A stretch of DNA of 14,448 nucleotides from JBEKZD01 sp050013395 (GCA_050013395.1 JBEKFI010000085.1:1-14448); one strand, 5' to 3'; shown: positions 7,436 through 14,385, counted from the stretch's first letter. Translations and numbers: made by a program. The notes: a model not told the origin generated them from the letters alone.

Positions 7436-7970
7436 CAACTCTCGCCGCCATTGTACCGACCCCAACCCACGGCAGCACGCTCATGATCTTGTCGGACTTC
7501 GAAAGGTTATGCTTCGCACAAAACAAGCGAACATTTTCTGCCGTGAGGCTGCTGCCGCCTTTGGAGAACGGAATGTCATGGTCGTAGTGCAGATTGTCGG
7601 TTCTACCGCACTCCACGCATTTGCCGCCGTCGCGCTGCCAGACCTCGACTTTGACGTGCGTCGTGATCAAGCGAGTGTGCGGCAATCTGCGCCTTGCAAA
7701 AGCGCAGCTACAACGGAACAGCGGCGGGCACGACGGCAACCGGCCCGCCTTCGCCAAGGTTTCGGCGGGCAGGGACGGTCGCCCTACAATTCTCCGCGAT
7801 TTTGCGTCTTTGTGTGAAACAGTAAAGGACCGGCCGGTCGCGGTTGAATCCGTGGAAATCCGCCTCGTGGAACCAGGCAAATGCCATCCGTGGATCATGT
7901 CAGGCACGTCACGTCGATCTGTCGATTCGGTTTGCTCGTTTGGCTCGTTAAATAGTAGGATAGGCCGCAA
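7422..7970 (-). CDS. HNH endonuclease (C-terminal domain real; N-terminal extension doubtful)
   Basis: The minus frame 7970-7422 gives 182 residues, but only the last ~82 (nt 7670-7422) look like a conserved protein. That part is a complete small HNH domain: VEVWQRDGGKCVECG (first CxxC), HYDHDIPFSKGG (His-Asp-His with the P-x-S-x-G-G turn), then ENVRLFCAKHN with a further C-x-x-H and KSDK. HNH domains bind one catalytic metal and cut DNA, in homing, restriction or phage enzymes. The first ~100 residues translate repeat-like DNA (a GGCGGG hairpin and the 9-bp repeat relative at 7848-7865) and resemble nothing, so the true 5' end is probably lost or uses a non-ATG start near 7670. It overlaps the SRAP stub tail to tail by 14 bp. 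I favour a truncated remnant or solo HNH domain. Confidence 0.6.
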   Translation of the reverse strand: MRPILLFNEPNEQTESTDRRDVPDMIHGWHLPGSTRRISTDSTATGRSFTVSHKDAKSRRIVGRPSLPAETLAKAGRLPSCPPLFRCSCAFARRRLPHTRLITTHVKVEVWQRDGGKCVECGRTDNLHYDHDIPFSKGGSSLTAENVRLFCAKHNLSKSDKIMSVLPWVGVGTMAARVVSCN

Positions 7971-7983
7971 ACGTACGGTCGAT

Positions 7984-8000
7984 CATGCGAAATTCGCATG
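7984..8000. promoter_or_regulatory. 17-bp palindrome upstream of galU, candidate operator
   Basis: CATGCGAA and TTCGCATG flank a single central A, giving a perfect 8-bp inverted repeat about 92 bp upstream of the galU start. The symmetry is typical of a dimeric repressor or activator site. No T-run follows, and the one-base centre makes an RNA hairpin unlikely. The cognate regulator is not in the window; the role is inferred from position and symmetry only. Confidence 0.35.
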
Positions 8001-8092
8001 CTGAACCGCAAAACCGTGCCGTTAAACATATAGTTGGGCCGCATCGATGAGCATAATCAGCTAGCCAGTTTCTACAGAACAAGAAAGGAACA

Positions 8093-8983
8093 ATGGACAT
8101 CACTATTGCAGTCGTACCTGTGGCCGGGCTAGGTACAAGGCTTTTGCCCGCGACCAAGTCCCAGCCAAAAGAAATGCTGCCGGTGGGCCGCAAACCCGTG
8201 GTCCAGTACGTGGTGGAAGAGCTCACGCGCGTGGGTATGAAACGCCTGCTGTTCATCACCGGGCCGGGCAAAACCTCCATCGAGAACCATTTCGACCTGA
8301 ACGATGACCTTATCCAAGCATTGCGCGAGACCGGCAAAGAGGAGCAGCTTGCTGAACTCGAATTTGAGCGCGCGCTAGTGCAGTATTTTTACACGCGCCA
8401 GCGCCAATTGCTCGGACTGGGGCACGCGATCTTGTGCGCGGAACCGTTCGTGGGCAACCAACCGTTTGTGGTGGCCTTGGGCGACTCCATCATCGGCATG
8501 CACGCGAAAAGCGACATCGTTAAACGGATGACAGCCTGTTTTACTGAAAAGAAGGCCGCTGCTGTCATTGCGTTCGAGGAAGTGGACCGCTCCGAGGTCC
8601 ATAAATACGGCATAGCCAGACCCAAGAACAGCGGCGATCTCTTTGAGATCGAGGACCTCATTGAGAAACCATCCTTGTCAGAAGCTCCCAGCAATCTGGC
8701 GATCGCGGCCCGCTATGTATTGGCGCCGACAATCTTTGATGCCATCCGACGCATTCAACCCGGCAAAGGCGGTGAAATTCAGATTACTGACGCCATCCGC
8801 CTCATGATTCATGAGGGTGGCAAAGCGTATGGCATCCGCTTGCGCAGTGATGAACGAAGGTATGATATCGGGAATTTCCAGGCCTATTTCCGTGCGTTCG
8901 TGGAGTTTGCCCTGGCAGATGAAAAACAAGGGCCCGCTCTACGAAAGCATTTGGAGACATTGTTGAATGAACGTCATTCGTAA
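8093..8983 (+). CDS. galU: GalU-like UTP:sugar-1-phosphate uridylyltransferase
   Basis: A 296-residue cytoplasmic nucleotidyltransferase of the GalU family (UTP + sugar-1-phosphate to UDP-sugar + PPi), full length for the family. Seen motifs are the nucleotide-binding start VAGLGTR (10-16), the K-E-M-L-P catalytic Lys loop (26-30), GLGHAIL, LGDSII in the sugar/metal site, an EKP motif after EIEDLI, and GGEIQITDAI near the end. The ATG at 8093 follows a purine-rich AAGAAAGGAACA with short spacing. The stop overlaps the start of the downstream kinase by 17 bp, so the two are almost certainly co-translated. That linkage suggests the preferred substrate may be glucuronate-1-phosphate rather than, or besides, glucose-1-phosphate; this is inference. 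The promoter was not defined, but the palindrome at 7984-8000 is the best regulatory candidate. Confidence 0.92.
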   Translation: MDITIAVVPVAGLGTRLLPATKSQPKEMLPVGRKPVVQYVVEELTRVGMKRLLFITGPGKTSIENHFDLNDDLIQALRETGKEEQLAELEFERALVQYFYTRQRQLLGLGHAILCAEPFVGNQPFVVALGDSIIGMHAKSDIVKRMTACFTEKKAAAVIAFEEVDRSEVHKYGIARPKNSGDLFEIEDLIEKPSLSEAPSNLAIAARYVLAPTIFDAIRRIQPGKGGEIQITDAIRLMIHEGGKAYGIRLRSDERRYDIGNFQAYFRAFVEFALADEKQGPALRKHLETLLNERHS

Positions 8984-9974
8984 ACGCGCCTACGCCCGAG
9001 CCGGACTCCTTGGCAATCCTTCCGACGGCTATAACGGCAAGACCATCTCCATTATCGTGCGCAACTTTTCGGCCGAGGCTGTGCTGTATGAATGGGAGTC
9101 CGTGGATATTGTGTTCACCGAGGATGACCGGGCTCGTTTTAGTTCCATCTACGACCTTGCGAAGGATGTAAAACTGCACGGCTACTACGGTGGCATTCGG
9201 CTGATCAAAGCCACCATCAAACGCTTTGTTGACTACTGTCAGGCTCATCATCTGACGCTTCAAAAGCGCAACTTTTCGGTGCGTTACCAAACCAGTATCC
9301 CACGACAGGTGGGGTTGGCCGGTTCCAGTGCCCTGATCGTGGCCACCTTGCGCTGCCTCATGGAATTCTACGGGATTGAGATCCCGCGCGAAGCGCAGCC
9401 CACCCTTGTTTTGTCCGTGGAAAAAGATGAACTCGGCATCGCGGGCGGGCTGCAGGATCGTGTCATCCAGGTCTATGAAGGTCTGGTCTATATGGACTTC
9501 GATCCAATGCACGAACACCTCGTGGGGGGCTTGAAGTGCTACAAATACGAGCCGATGCCTCCCAGCGTATTGCCACCGCTGTACATTGCCTATCACAGTA
9601 GCCTTAGTGAGCCGACCGAGGTGTTCCATAATGATATCCGCGGGCGTTTCGATCGGGGGGAGGGAAAAGTAGTCAACGCTATGAAACACTTTGCCGAGCT
9701 CGCTGCCCGGGGGCGTGAGGCTCTGCTCAACCATGATACGAAGCGGCTGGCGGAACTGATTGACGAAAACTTCAACACCCGGCGCAGTATCTACAATCTT
9801 CCACCCTGGCAAATTCAAATGGTTGAGGTCGCACGGCAGTGCGGTGCCAGCGCCAAGTTCGCCGGGTCGGGCGGCGCCATCATCGGCACGTATCAAGGCG
9901 AGACAATGTATGAAGAATTGTGCACCAAGCTGGCAGCGATAGGCTCTCGCGTTATCAAGCCGCAGCTCCAATAG
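8967..9974 (+). CDS. GHMP-family sugar kinase, glucuronokinase-like
   Basis: A 335-residue GHMP kinase that resembles plant glucuronokinase along its length: RAYARAGLLGNPSDGYNGKTIS (7-28), a GYYGGIRL segment (72-79), the phosphate-binding loop PRQVGLAGSSA (112-122), VEKDELGIAGGLQDRV with candidate catalytic Asp164, EGLVYMDF, and the third GHMP motif AKFAGSGGAI near the C-terminus. Plant glucuronokinase phosphorylates free D-glucuronate at C1 with ATP, and a UDP-sugar pyrophosphorylase then makes UDP-glucuronate in the myo-inositol oxygenation/salvage route. Here the GalU-like gene overlaps by 17 bp and would supply the second step. A GGAG at 8953-8956 is a plausible ribosome-binding site for the ATG at 8967. 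The neighbour and the NPSDGY motif support anomeric sugar kinase activity; glucuronate specificity is inferred, and galacturonate or a related sugar remains possible. Confidence 0.85.
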   Translation: MNVIRKRAYARAGLLGNPSDGYNGKTISIIVRNFSAEAVLYEWESVDIVFTEDDRARFSSIYDLAKDVKLHGYYGGIRLIKATIKRFVDYCQAHHLTLQKRNFSVRYQTSIPRQVGLAGSSALIVATLRCLMEFYGIEIPREAQPTLVLSVEKDELGIAGGLQDRVIQVYEGLVYMDFDPMHEHLVGGLKCYKYEPMPPSVLPPLYIAYHSSLSEPTEVFHNDIRGRFDRGEGKVVNAMKHFAELAARGREALLNHDTKRLAELIDENFNTRRSIYNLPPWQIQMVEVARQCGASAKFAGSGGAIIGTYQGETMYEELCTKLAAIGSRVIKPQLQ

Positions 9975-10024
9975 GCTCCGTCTGCCTAACCAGTAGCTCA
10001 AACCGACGGATTAAGCGCGTGAGA

Positions 10025-10050
10025 CCGCGAAAAGATTTCGCGGCTACAAC
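10025..10050 (+). repeat. REP-like hairpin with CGGCTAC tail
   Basis: CCGCGAAA (10025-10032), an AGA loop, TTTCGCGG (10036-10043) and then CTACAAC make an 8-bp stem-loop with a conserved-looking tail. It sits in the gap after the kinase. The same hairpin-plus-GCGGCTAC layout occurs at 12116-12138, which points to a dispersed repeat family. It could also act as a 3' RNA end, but there is no T-run. Confidence 0.55.
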
Positions 10051-10163
10051 GAACCAAGGATTCAGGCTGGAGCGGAGGCGCCGGTGAAACCAATTGACCT
10101 CTAGACGAATCTTAATAGAGTAGCGTCGAACTGAGCAAAAAAGAAAGGAACAGGAGAGTGGTC

Positions 10164-10535
10164 ATGAAGAAACTTCTAGGAATTGCAGTTGCGGTCGCAG
10201 TGTTGGCGGGAGTCGCTGCCGTGTATGCCGGTGATGCTGGCTGTTGCGCGGCAGGCAAGGCGAAAAGCGCCAGCGCGGGTTGCAGCAGCGCTTGCAGCAA
10301 GATGCTTTCAAGACTGAACCTGACGTCGGACCAGCAGACGCGGATTGCAGCGTTGAACCAGCAGCTCCGCACGGCGACGTCAAAATCAGAACGTATTGCG
10401 ATGTTTGCCGAGGGCATGCAGCGGATTCTCACGCCGGAGCAGTTCGCGCAGTGGAAGTCCGTTTCCGACAAGATGGCGAAGAATGGGGTTTGCCCGCTCA
10501 TGACGACACAGACGGACAGCGGCAAGGCGGGCTGA
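10164..10535 (+). CDS. Small exported Cys-rich LTxxQ (Spy/CpxP-like) protein
   Basis: A 123-residue protein. The ATG at 10164 is chosen because an AGGAG at 10152-10156 is well spaced and the basic MKK signal start follows; a GTG at 10158 overlaps the ribosome-binding site. Residues 1-22 are a Sec signal peptide ending VYA/GDAG. The mature N-terminus is a Cys/Ser/Ala/Lys-rich segment (GCCAAGKAKS...GCSSACSK) with four cysteines. Residues about 46-105 are helical with LNLTSDQQ and, about 38 residues later, ILTPEQFAQWK, the LTxxQ repeats of Spy/CpxP/zinc-resistance-type proteins. Those act as periplasmic chaperones or metal-stress sensors. The Cys cluster, absent from Spy itself, suggests metal binding or disulfides. 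It appears to be monocistronic, with its own terminator 20 bp downstream. Confidence 0.72.
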   Translation: MKKLLGIAVAVAVLAGVAAVYAGDAGCCAAGKAKSASAGCSSACSKMLSRLNLTSDQQTRIAALNQQLRTATSKSERIAMFAEGMQRILTPEQFAQWKSVSDKMAKNGVCPLMTTQTDSGKAG

Positions 10536-10555
10536 TCGATTTGGCGATTGATCGG

Positions 10556-10591
10556 AAAACCCCGGCACGATGTGCCGGGGTTTTTCTTTTT
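10556..10591 (+). terminator. Strong intrinsic terminator after the LTxxQ gene
   Basis: CCCCGGCAC (10560-10568), loop GAT and GTGCCGGGG (10572-10580) form a perfect 9-bp GC-rich stem, followed by TTTTTCTTTTT. The AAAA at 10556-10559 can extend pairing into the T-run, so it may work in both directions. It ends transcription of the small exported protein gene. Confidence 0.92.
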
Positions 10592-10608
10592 GGAGTTGCG
10601 AGACACCC

Positions 10609-10693
10609 CCTCACCCTGATCCTCTCCCCGACATTCGTCGGGGCGATGGGAACATTCCTCTCCGCCGCTTGCGGGGGAGAGGCGCAGGTGAGG
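10609..10693. repeat. Imperfect inverted-repeat element (CCTCACC...GGTGAGG type)
   Basis: The arms are CCTCACC-x5-CCTCTCCCC (10609-10629) and GGGGAGAGG-x3-AGGTGAGG (10674-10693). An inner perfect hairpin, CCCCGAC/GTCGGGG, lies at about 10626-10643. The whole would fold as a long stem with an internal branch. Elements with these termini are common dispersed intergenic repeats in many bacteria; that identity is from general knowledge. No gene lies inside. Confidence 0.7.
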
Positions 10694-10790
10694 TGGTGAT
10701 TGGTTTCCCACGGTTTGAATCGCCCGGGCCTTTTCTTTTGGGTTGATTTGTGTGCGTGTTTTGTGTGACGTAAGCGACGGCAGGCGCGAG

Positions 10791-11231
10791 ATGGCGGACG
10801 AAAAACCAATCGTTGGACGCACCAAGCATGGCGAGTTGACGATCGATCAGCTTGCGGAGCTGCAGCCCGGGCTGGGGCAGTTGATGCCGATGGTCAGCGA
10901 ACGGTATTGGACTCTCTATTACGCGGCCACGGGCGGCAACTGGGCGTTGGCGGATTACGAACTCCGCAGCCTGCGCAGTCTGTGGAAAAAAATGAGCATC
11001 ACACGTCCGAAGTACAGGGGCATGCTCGAAAACTACGCGAAGAAGATTTTCGATCCGATGGAGAAACAGATCGAGGCGAAAGACTTCGCTGAGTTCGAGA
11101 AAGTCTACCGGCAAGGGATCGATCTCGCCAACACGATGCACAAGGCGGGCGATCACGCCGAGATTGTCTGGAAGCTGCCGCCCAACCCGCCGCAGCATCT
11201 CGGCCTGGGTTCGCAACCATTAACCGATTAG
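10791..11231 (+). CDS. Uncharacterised 146-residue helical protein, upstream of mscS
   Basis: I do not recognise a characterised family. The ATG at 10791 (MADEKPIVG) is preferred over the upstream in-frame TTG at 10743, whose extension looks non-coding; the ribosome-binding site is weak (GGCAGG). There is no signal peptide or membrane helix. The protein opens with a HGELTIDQLAELQPGLGQLM segment. A mostly helical body follows: RYWTLYYAATGGNWALADYE, SLRSLWKKMSITRPKY and MEKQIEAKDFAEFEKVYRQG. It ends with H-K-A-G-D-H-AEIVWKLPPNPP. The four-helix look and terminal His resemble cytochrome-c'-type bundles, but no CxxCH haem site is present. It ends 12 bp before mscS, so the two are probably co-transcribed and the protein could have a role in the same stress response. 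Confidence 0.75.
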   Translation: MADEKPIVGRTKHGELTIDQLAELQPGLGQLMPMVSERYWTLYYAATGGNWALADYELRSLRSLWKKMSITRPKYRGMLENYAKKIFDPMEKQIEAKDFAEFEKVYRQGIDLANTMHKAGDHAEIVWKLPPNPPQHLGLGSQPLTD

Positions 11232-11243
11232 CGGAGCAAAACC

Positions 11244-12086
11244 ATGGACCAATGGAAAGCCGACGTCATCAGGTTCCTGACCATCTACGGATTCCAAGTC
11301 GTCGGCGCGCTGATCATTTTGGCGGTTGGCGGGGTGGTGGCGCGCTGGACCGGCAACGTGACCATGGGCTGGCTCAACAAGCAGGACCTCGAGCCGCCCA
11401 TTCGGACGCTGATCGTGCGTTTCGTGCGGCTGATGGTGTTGGCGTTGACGCTGCTGCTGGTGCTCGACAAGTTCGGCGTGCAGATCACGCCGTTGATCGC
11501 GGGCATCGGTGTCGCGGGCGTCGGCATCGGTTTGGCGCTGCAGGGCGTGTTGGGCAACCTCATGGCGGGGCTGACGATCATCTTCACGAAGCCGTTTCGG
11601 GTCGGGGAGTACATCGAATTGCTCGGCGTGTACGGGCAGGTGACGAATATTGAACTGTTTTCCACCACGTTGGTGCACATGGACCAGTCGCGTGTCGTCG
11701 TTCCCAACCGCAAGATCGTCGGCGAAATCATGCACAACTATGGCGCGATCCGCCAACTCGACCTGAGCGTCGGCGTTGCCTATGGCGCGAACCTGACCAA
11801 GGTGGTTTCGACGGTGCGGGAGATTCTCGACGCGAATCCGCGCGTCCTCAAAGAGCCGGCGCCGGTCGTCGGGATCAACGCGCTGGGCGATTCGTCGATC
11901 AACATCACCATCAAACCGTGGGTCAAAGTGCCGGATTACGGGATGGCCCAGTTGGAATTGTATCAAGGCATCGTCGAGCAGTTCCGCGCGCGGCAGATCG
12001 AGATACCGTTCCCGCAACGTGAAGTGCGGATGCTGGACGGCGCCGTGGCGAAGGAGAAGTCACAACAGAATCCGTCCGCATTGTAG
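11244..12086 (+). CDS. mscS: MscS-family small-conductance mechanosensitive channel
   Basis: A 280-residue inner-membrane channel that opens under membrane tension to release solutes during hypo-osmotic shock. It has the usual length and layout. TM1 is at about residues 11-34 (FLTIYGFQVVGALIILAVGG), TM2 at about 54-77 (LIVRFVRLMVLALTLLLVLD), and the Gly/Ala-packed pore helix TM3 (GIGVAGVGIGLALQGVLGNL) at about 86-108. The beta domain follows, with FTKPFRVGEYIEL and the VPNRKIVGEIMHNY segment, and then the alpha/beta C-domain containing DSSINITIKPWVKVPDYG. A GGAG lies about 8 nt before the ATG. The gene sits 12 bp after the 146-residue gene, probably in the same transcript. A second segment homologous to its C-domain appears at the right edge of the window. 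Confidence 0.95.
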   Translation: MDQWKADVIRFLTIYGFQVVGALIILAVGGVVARWTGNVTMGWLNKQDLEPPIRTLIVRFVRLMVLALTLLLVLDKFGVQITPLIAGIGVAGVGIGLALQGVLGNLMAGLTIIFTKPFRVGEYIELLGVYGQVTNIELFSTTLVHMDQSRVVVPNRKIVGEIMHNYGAIRQLDLSVGVAYGANLTKVVSTVREILDANPRVLKEPAPVVGINALGDSSINITIKPWVKVPDYGMAQLELYQGIVEQFRARQIEIPFPQREVRMLDGAVAKEKSQQNPSAL

Positions 12087-12109
12087 CCGCACACTTTACG
12101 GGTGCGTCC

Positions 12110-12162
12110 GCGAACGCAGGCTGAAGCCTGCGGCTACGGCCGGCGCCGGGCGCGATGCGCCC
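12110..12162. repeat. Paired REP-like hairpins between convergent mscS and GH42 genes
   Basis: The first stem is GCAGGC-TGAA-GCCTGC with tail GGCTAC (about 12117-12138). The second is GGGCGC-GAT-GCGCCC (about 12147-12161). They fill the 90-bp gap between the converging genes and may end both transcripts without a T-run. The first shares its GCGGCTAC tail with the hairpin at 10025-10050. Confidence 0.6.
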
Positions 12163-12176
12163 GTGCGAGCCAAACC

Positions 12177-14279
12177 TTACTCCTGCCAGATGGTCACACC
12201 GGCAGTGGGAACATTGCGCGAACCGATCAGCACCTTGGTGCCGTTCGGTATCGGCGCGTGCTGGGTTTTCTCGGTGAAGTTGGTCGCGACCCAGAAGCCG
12301 TCGCGCCAGTCCACGACGAATCCGTCATCGAACTGTTCCACGCGCACACCGGCGCGCTTGAAGACATCGCCCACCAGTTTGACCTCCAAGGCGCCGTCTT
12401 GCGAGTCGACGCCGATGTAGGTCACGGTGCCGCGGCCCAATGTGCGCGTCACCGCCGCGACGCCGCCGGCGTAGAACTGATCGGCATAATGGGCCAGCGG
12501 GCTCGTGCCTTCACGCGGCTCCAGCACCTCGCCCCAAGAGACCCAATCGTAAACCTGCTTGCCGGCCTTGACCTTGCCGACGTTGGGCGCGGGCAGGGTG
12601 TCATAGAACGAAATCTTCGCGCCGATGAGATCGTGAATCGGCGCGGCCCACGGCGCCTCCCACAGGTGGCCGCGCCGGTCTTTCTGGCCGGTGCGGCAGG
12701 TGAGAATGAGGTGGCCGCCGTTCTCGACGTAGCGGGTCCAGCGCTGAACCAGATCGGCATCGACGAGTTGATAAGCCGGCGCGATCAAGAACGGATACGT
12801 TGCGAAGTCCTTGTCCTTGGTAATGACATCCACCGGGCATCCGAGGCGTTTGAGGGCGCGGTAGTATTTCCAGGTGTGGCCCATCGTGTCCCACCGAATG
12901 GTCTGCTTGTGGTTGTCAATGTCCCAGCAGTTTTCCACGTTGTAAAGCAGCGCGGTGCGCCGGGCGGCGTAGGCGTCGGGCTCTTTGGCGTCGGGCCGGC
13001 GATTCTTCCGCAGCAGCGCGATTTCGCAGGCCGCTTGCGAGTATTGTTGGCCGCCGGTAGTCGGCGTAACGCCGTCGGGCCCGACCAAGCCGTAGTGATA
13101 TAGTTCGGCGCCGAACAACGGCTCACGGTAGCGATAGGTGCAGACAAGTTTCGCGCCGGCCGCGAAGGCCCGCATGATCCAGAGATGGACGGCGCCCGGA
13201 TACGGCTGCGGGTTCACCTCGCCCCAGTTGACCTGGCCAGGCTGCAATTCCATGAGACCTTCCGCGCCGTTGATGCTGCGCAGGAAATCGTGCGAGAACG
13301 ACATCGCCGCCGCGCTGCCCATGCGGAAACCGAGCGGACCTTCGTTGAGGTTCCCGTGCGCCGGGTAATGCGTCCACGTGATGATCTCGAAGTCCTTGCC
13401 TGACAGCACCGGATCGACGGCGGCGAAGTTGTGCATGAAGTTGGTCGTGATCCATTGCCGCTTGCCGCAATACTGGCGCAGGATGCCGGTCTGGAAGCGC
13501 AGGTAGTCGGCGGCCTCCTCGGCGAACCAACGCTGGGAGTCGAGCAGGGCGTGCGGGTTGAGTTGCGCGACAAGTTCCGCCTGATTCGGGATGCGAATCT
13601 GATCGAAGTTCTGGTACATCTGCGACCAGAACGCGTTGCCCCAGTCACGGTTCAGGGCCTCGATGGTGCCGTATTTCTTCTTCAGCGAGGCGCGGAACTT
13701 TGACTGGCAGGCGTCGCAGTAACAGGGTTCCTTTCCGTAGTGGCTGAGCTCGTTGTCGAGTTGCCAGCCCCAGACGGCGGGGTTGTTGCCGAAGCGCCGA
13801 CCCAGCTCGTTGACGATCTTGGCGACGTACTGCCGGTAAGTCTCAACACTCCAGCACGCTTGCTGACGCGTGCCGTGCTGCATCCGGCGGCCTTGGGCGT
13901 CCACCATGAGCACCTCCGGATGTTTCTCCACCAGCCACACCGGCGGCGTGGGGGTGGGCGTGCAGAGGATGACCTTGAGGCCCCGGTCGGCGCAAAGCTG
14001 CACGTTGCGCTCCAGCCAGTCGAAGTCGAACCGTCCTTCCTCGGGTTCCATGAACGCCCAGGCGAACTCGCCCATGTGAACGAATTCCAGGTTCATTTGT
14101 TTGATGTTGGCGATGTCGCGTGCCCATTGATTCGAGGGCCACGCCTCCGGGTAGTAATAGACACCAACCCGCATCAGGTCGGATTGGGGAAAGAATCCGG
14201 ATTCTGCATTGGCTTTCGTTGCATAGGCTGCGGCGCACAAAGAGAACGCCAGCATTGCGGAACGGAATTGGTAGTTCAT
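12177..14279 (-). CDS. Secreted glycoside hydrolase family 42 beta-galactosidase
   Basis: A 700-residue enzyme that cleaves terminal beta-D-galactosides with retention. Residues 1-26 are a Sec signal (AMLAFSLCAAAYATKANA/ES), so it acts in the periplasm or outside; many GH42 enzymes are cytoplasmic. The TIM barrel (about 36-400) starts VGVYYYPEAW and carries acid/base Glu177 in WGWQLDNELSHYG and nucleophile Glu344 in GLMELQPGQVNWG. Cys142, Cys186, Cys188 and Cys191 (CYCDAC) have the same spacing as the zinc cluster of Thermus A4 beta-galactosidase. A flavodoxin-like trimerisation domain (about 430-640; RRTALLYNVENCWDID) and a short beta C-domain ending FWVATNFTEKTQ follow. The ATG at 14279 is chosen because it gives a complete signal peptide; no strong ribosome-binding site is seen. 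No transporter or regulator for galactosides is nearby. The gene converges on mscS. Confidence 0.93.
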   Translation of the reverse strand: MNYQFRSAMLAFSLCAAAYATKANAESGFFPQSDLMRVGVYYYPEAWPSNQWARDIANIKQMNLEFVHMGEFAWAFMEPEEGRFDFDWLERNVQLCADRGLKVILCTPTPTPPVWLVEKHPEVLMVDAQGRRMQHGTRQQACWSVETYRQYVAKIVNELGRRFGNNPAVWGWQLDNELSHYGKEPCYCDACQSKFRASLKKKYGTIEALNRDWGNAFWSQMYQNFDQIRIPNQAELVAQLNPHALLDSQRWFAEEAADYLRFQTGILRQYCGKRQWITTNFMHNFAAVDPVLSGKDFEIITWTHYPAHGNLNEGPLGFRMGSAAAMSFSHDFLRSINGAEGLMELQPGQVNWGEVNPQPYPGAVHLWIMRAFAAGAKLVCTYRYREPLFGAELYHYGLVGPDGVTPTTGGQQYSQAACEIALLRKNRRPDAKEPDAYAARRTALLYNVENCWDIDNHKQTIRWDTMGHTWKYYRALKRLGCPVDVITKDKDFATYPFLIAPAYQLVDADLVQRWTRYVENGGHLILTCRTGQKDRRGHLWEAPWAAPIHDLIGAKISFYDTLPAPNVGKVKAGKQVYDWVSWGEVLEPREGTSPLAHYADQFYAGGVAAVTRTLGRGTVTYIGVDSQDGALEVKLVGDVFKRAGVRVEQFDDGFVVDWRDGFWVATNFTEKTQHAPIPNGTKVLIGSRNVPTAGVTIWQE

Positions 14280-14385
14280 AAGAGGCGATTATGAACAATT
14301 TGCCTTCCCCAGCAAGACGCAAACCAACAGAAGACGCTCGTTTCTGCCACGCCCGCGCTGCGACGCGCCATTGGGAGCCGCCACA

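Noticed and set aside
8802..10001. Long 399-codon open frame on the minus strand opposite galU and the kinase
   Set aside because: It is antisense to two genes with clear family motifs; its translation resembles no protein and follows from codon bias on the real strand.
10093..10120. TTGACC with a following TAATAG as a promoter for the LTxxQ gene
   Set aside because: Spacing of about 13 bp is too short for a sigma70-type promoter, and no better -10 is evident.
8081..10152. Identical AAGAAAGGAACA before galU (8081) and before the LTxxQ gene (10141)
   Set aside because: It is best explained as purine-rich translation-start sequence; two copies are too few to claim a shared regulatory box.
12102..13103. 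333-codon plus-strand open frame inside the GH42 region
   Set aside because: It lies wholly opposite the catalytically intact GH42 gene and starts in the hairpin repeats; no recognisable protein.
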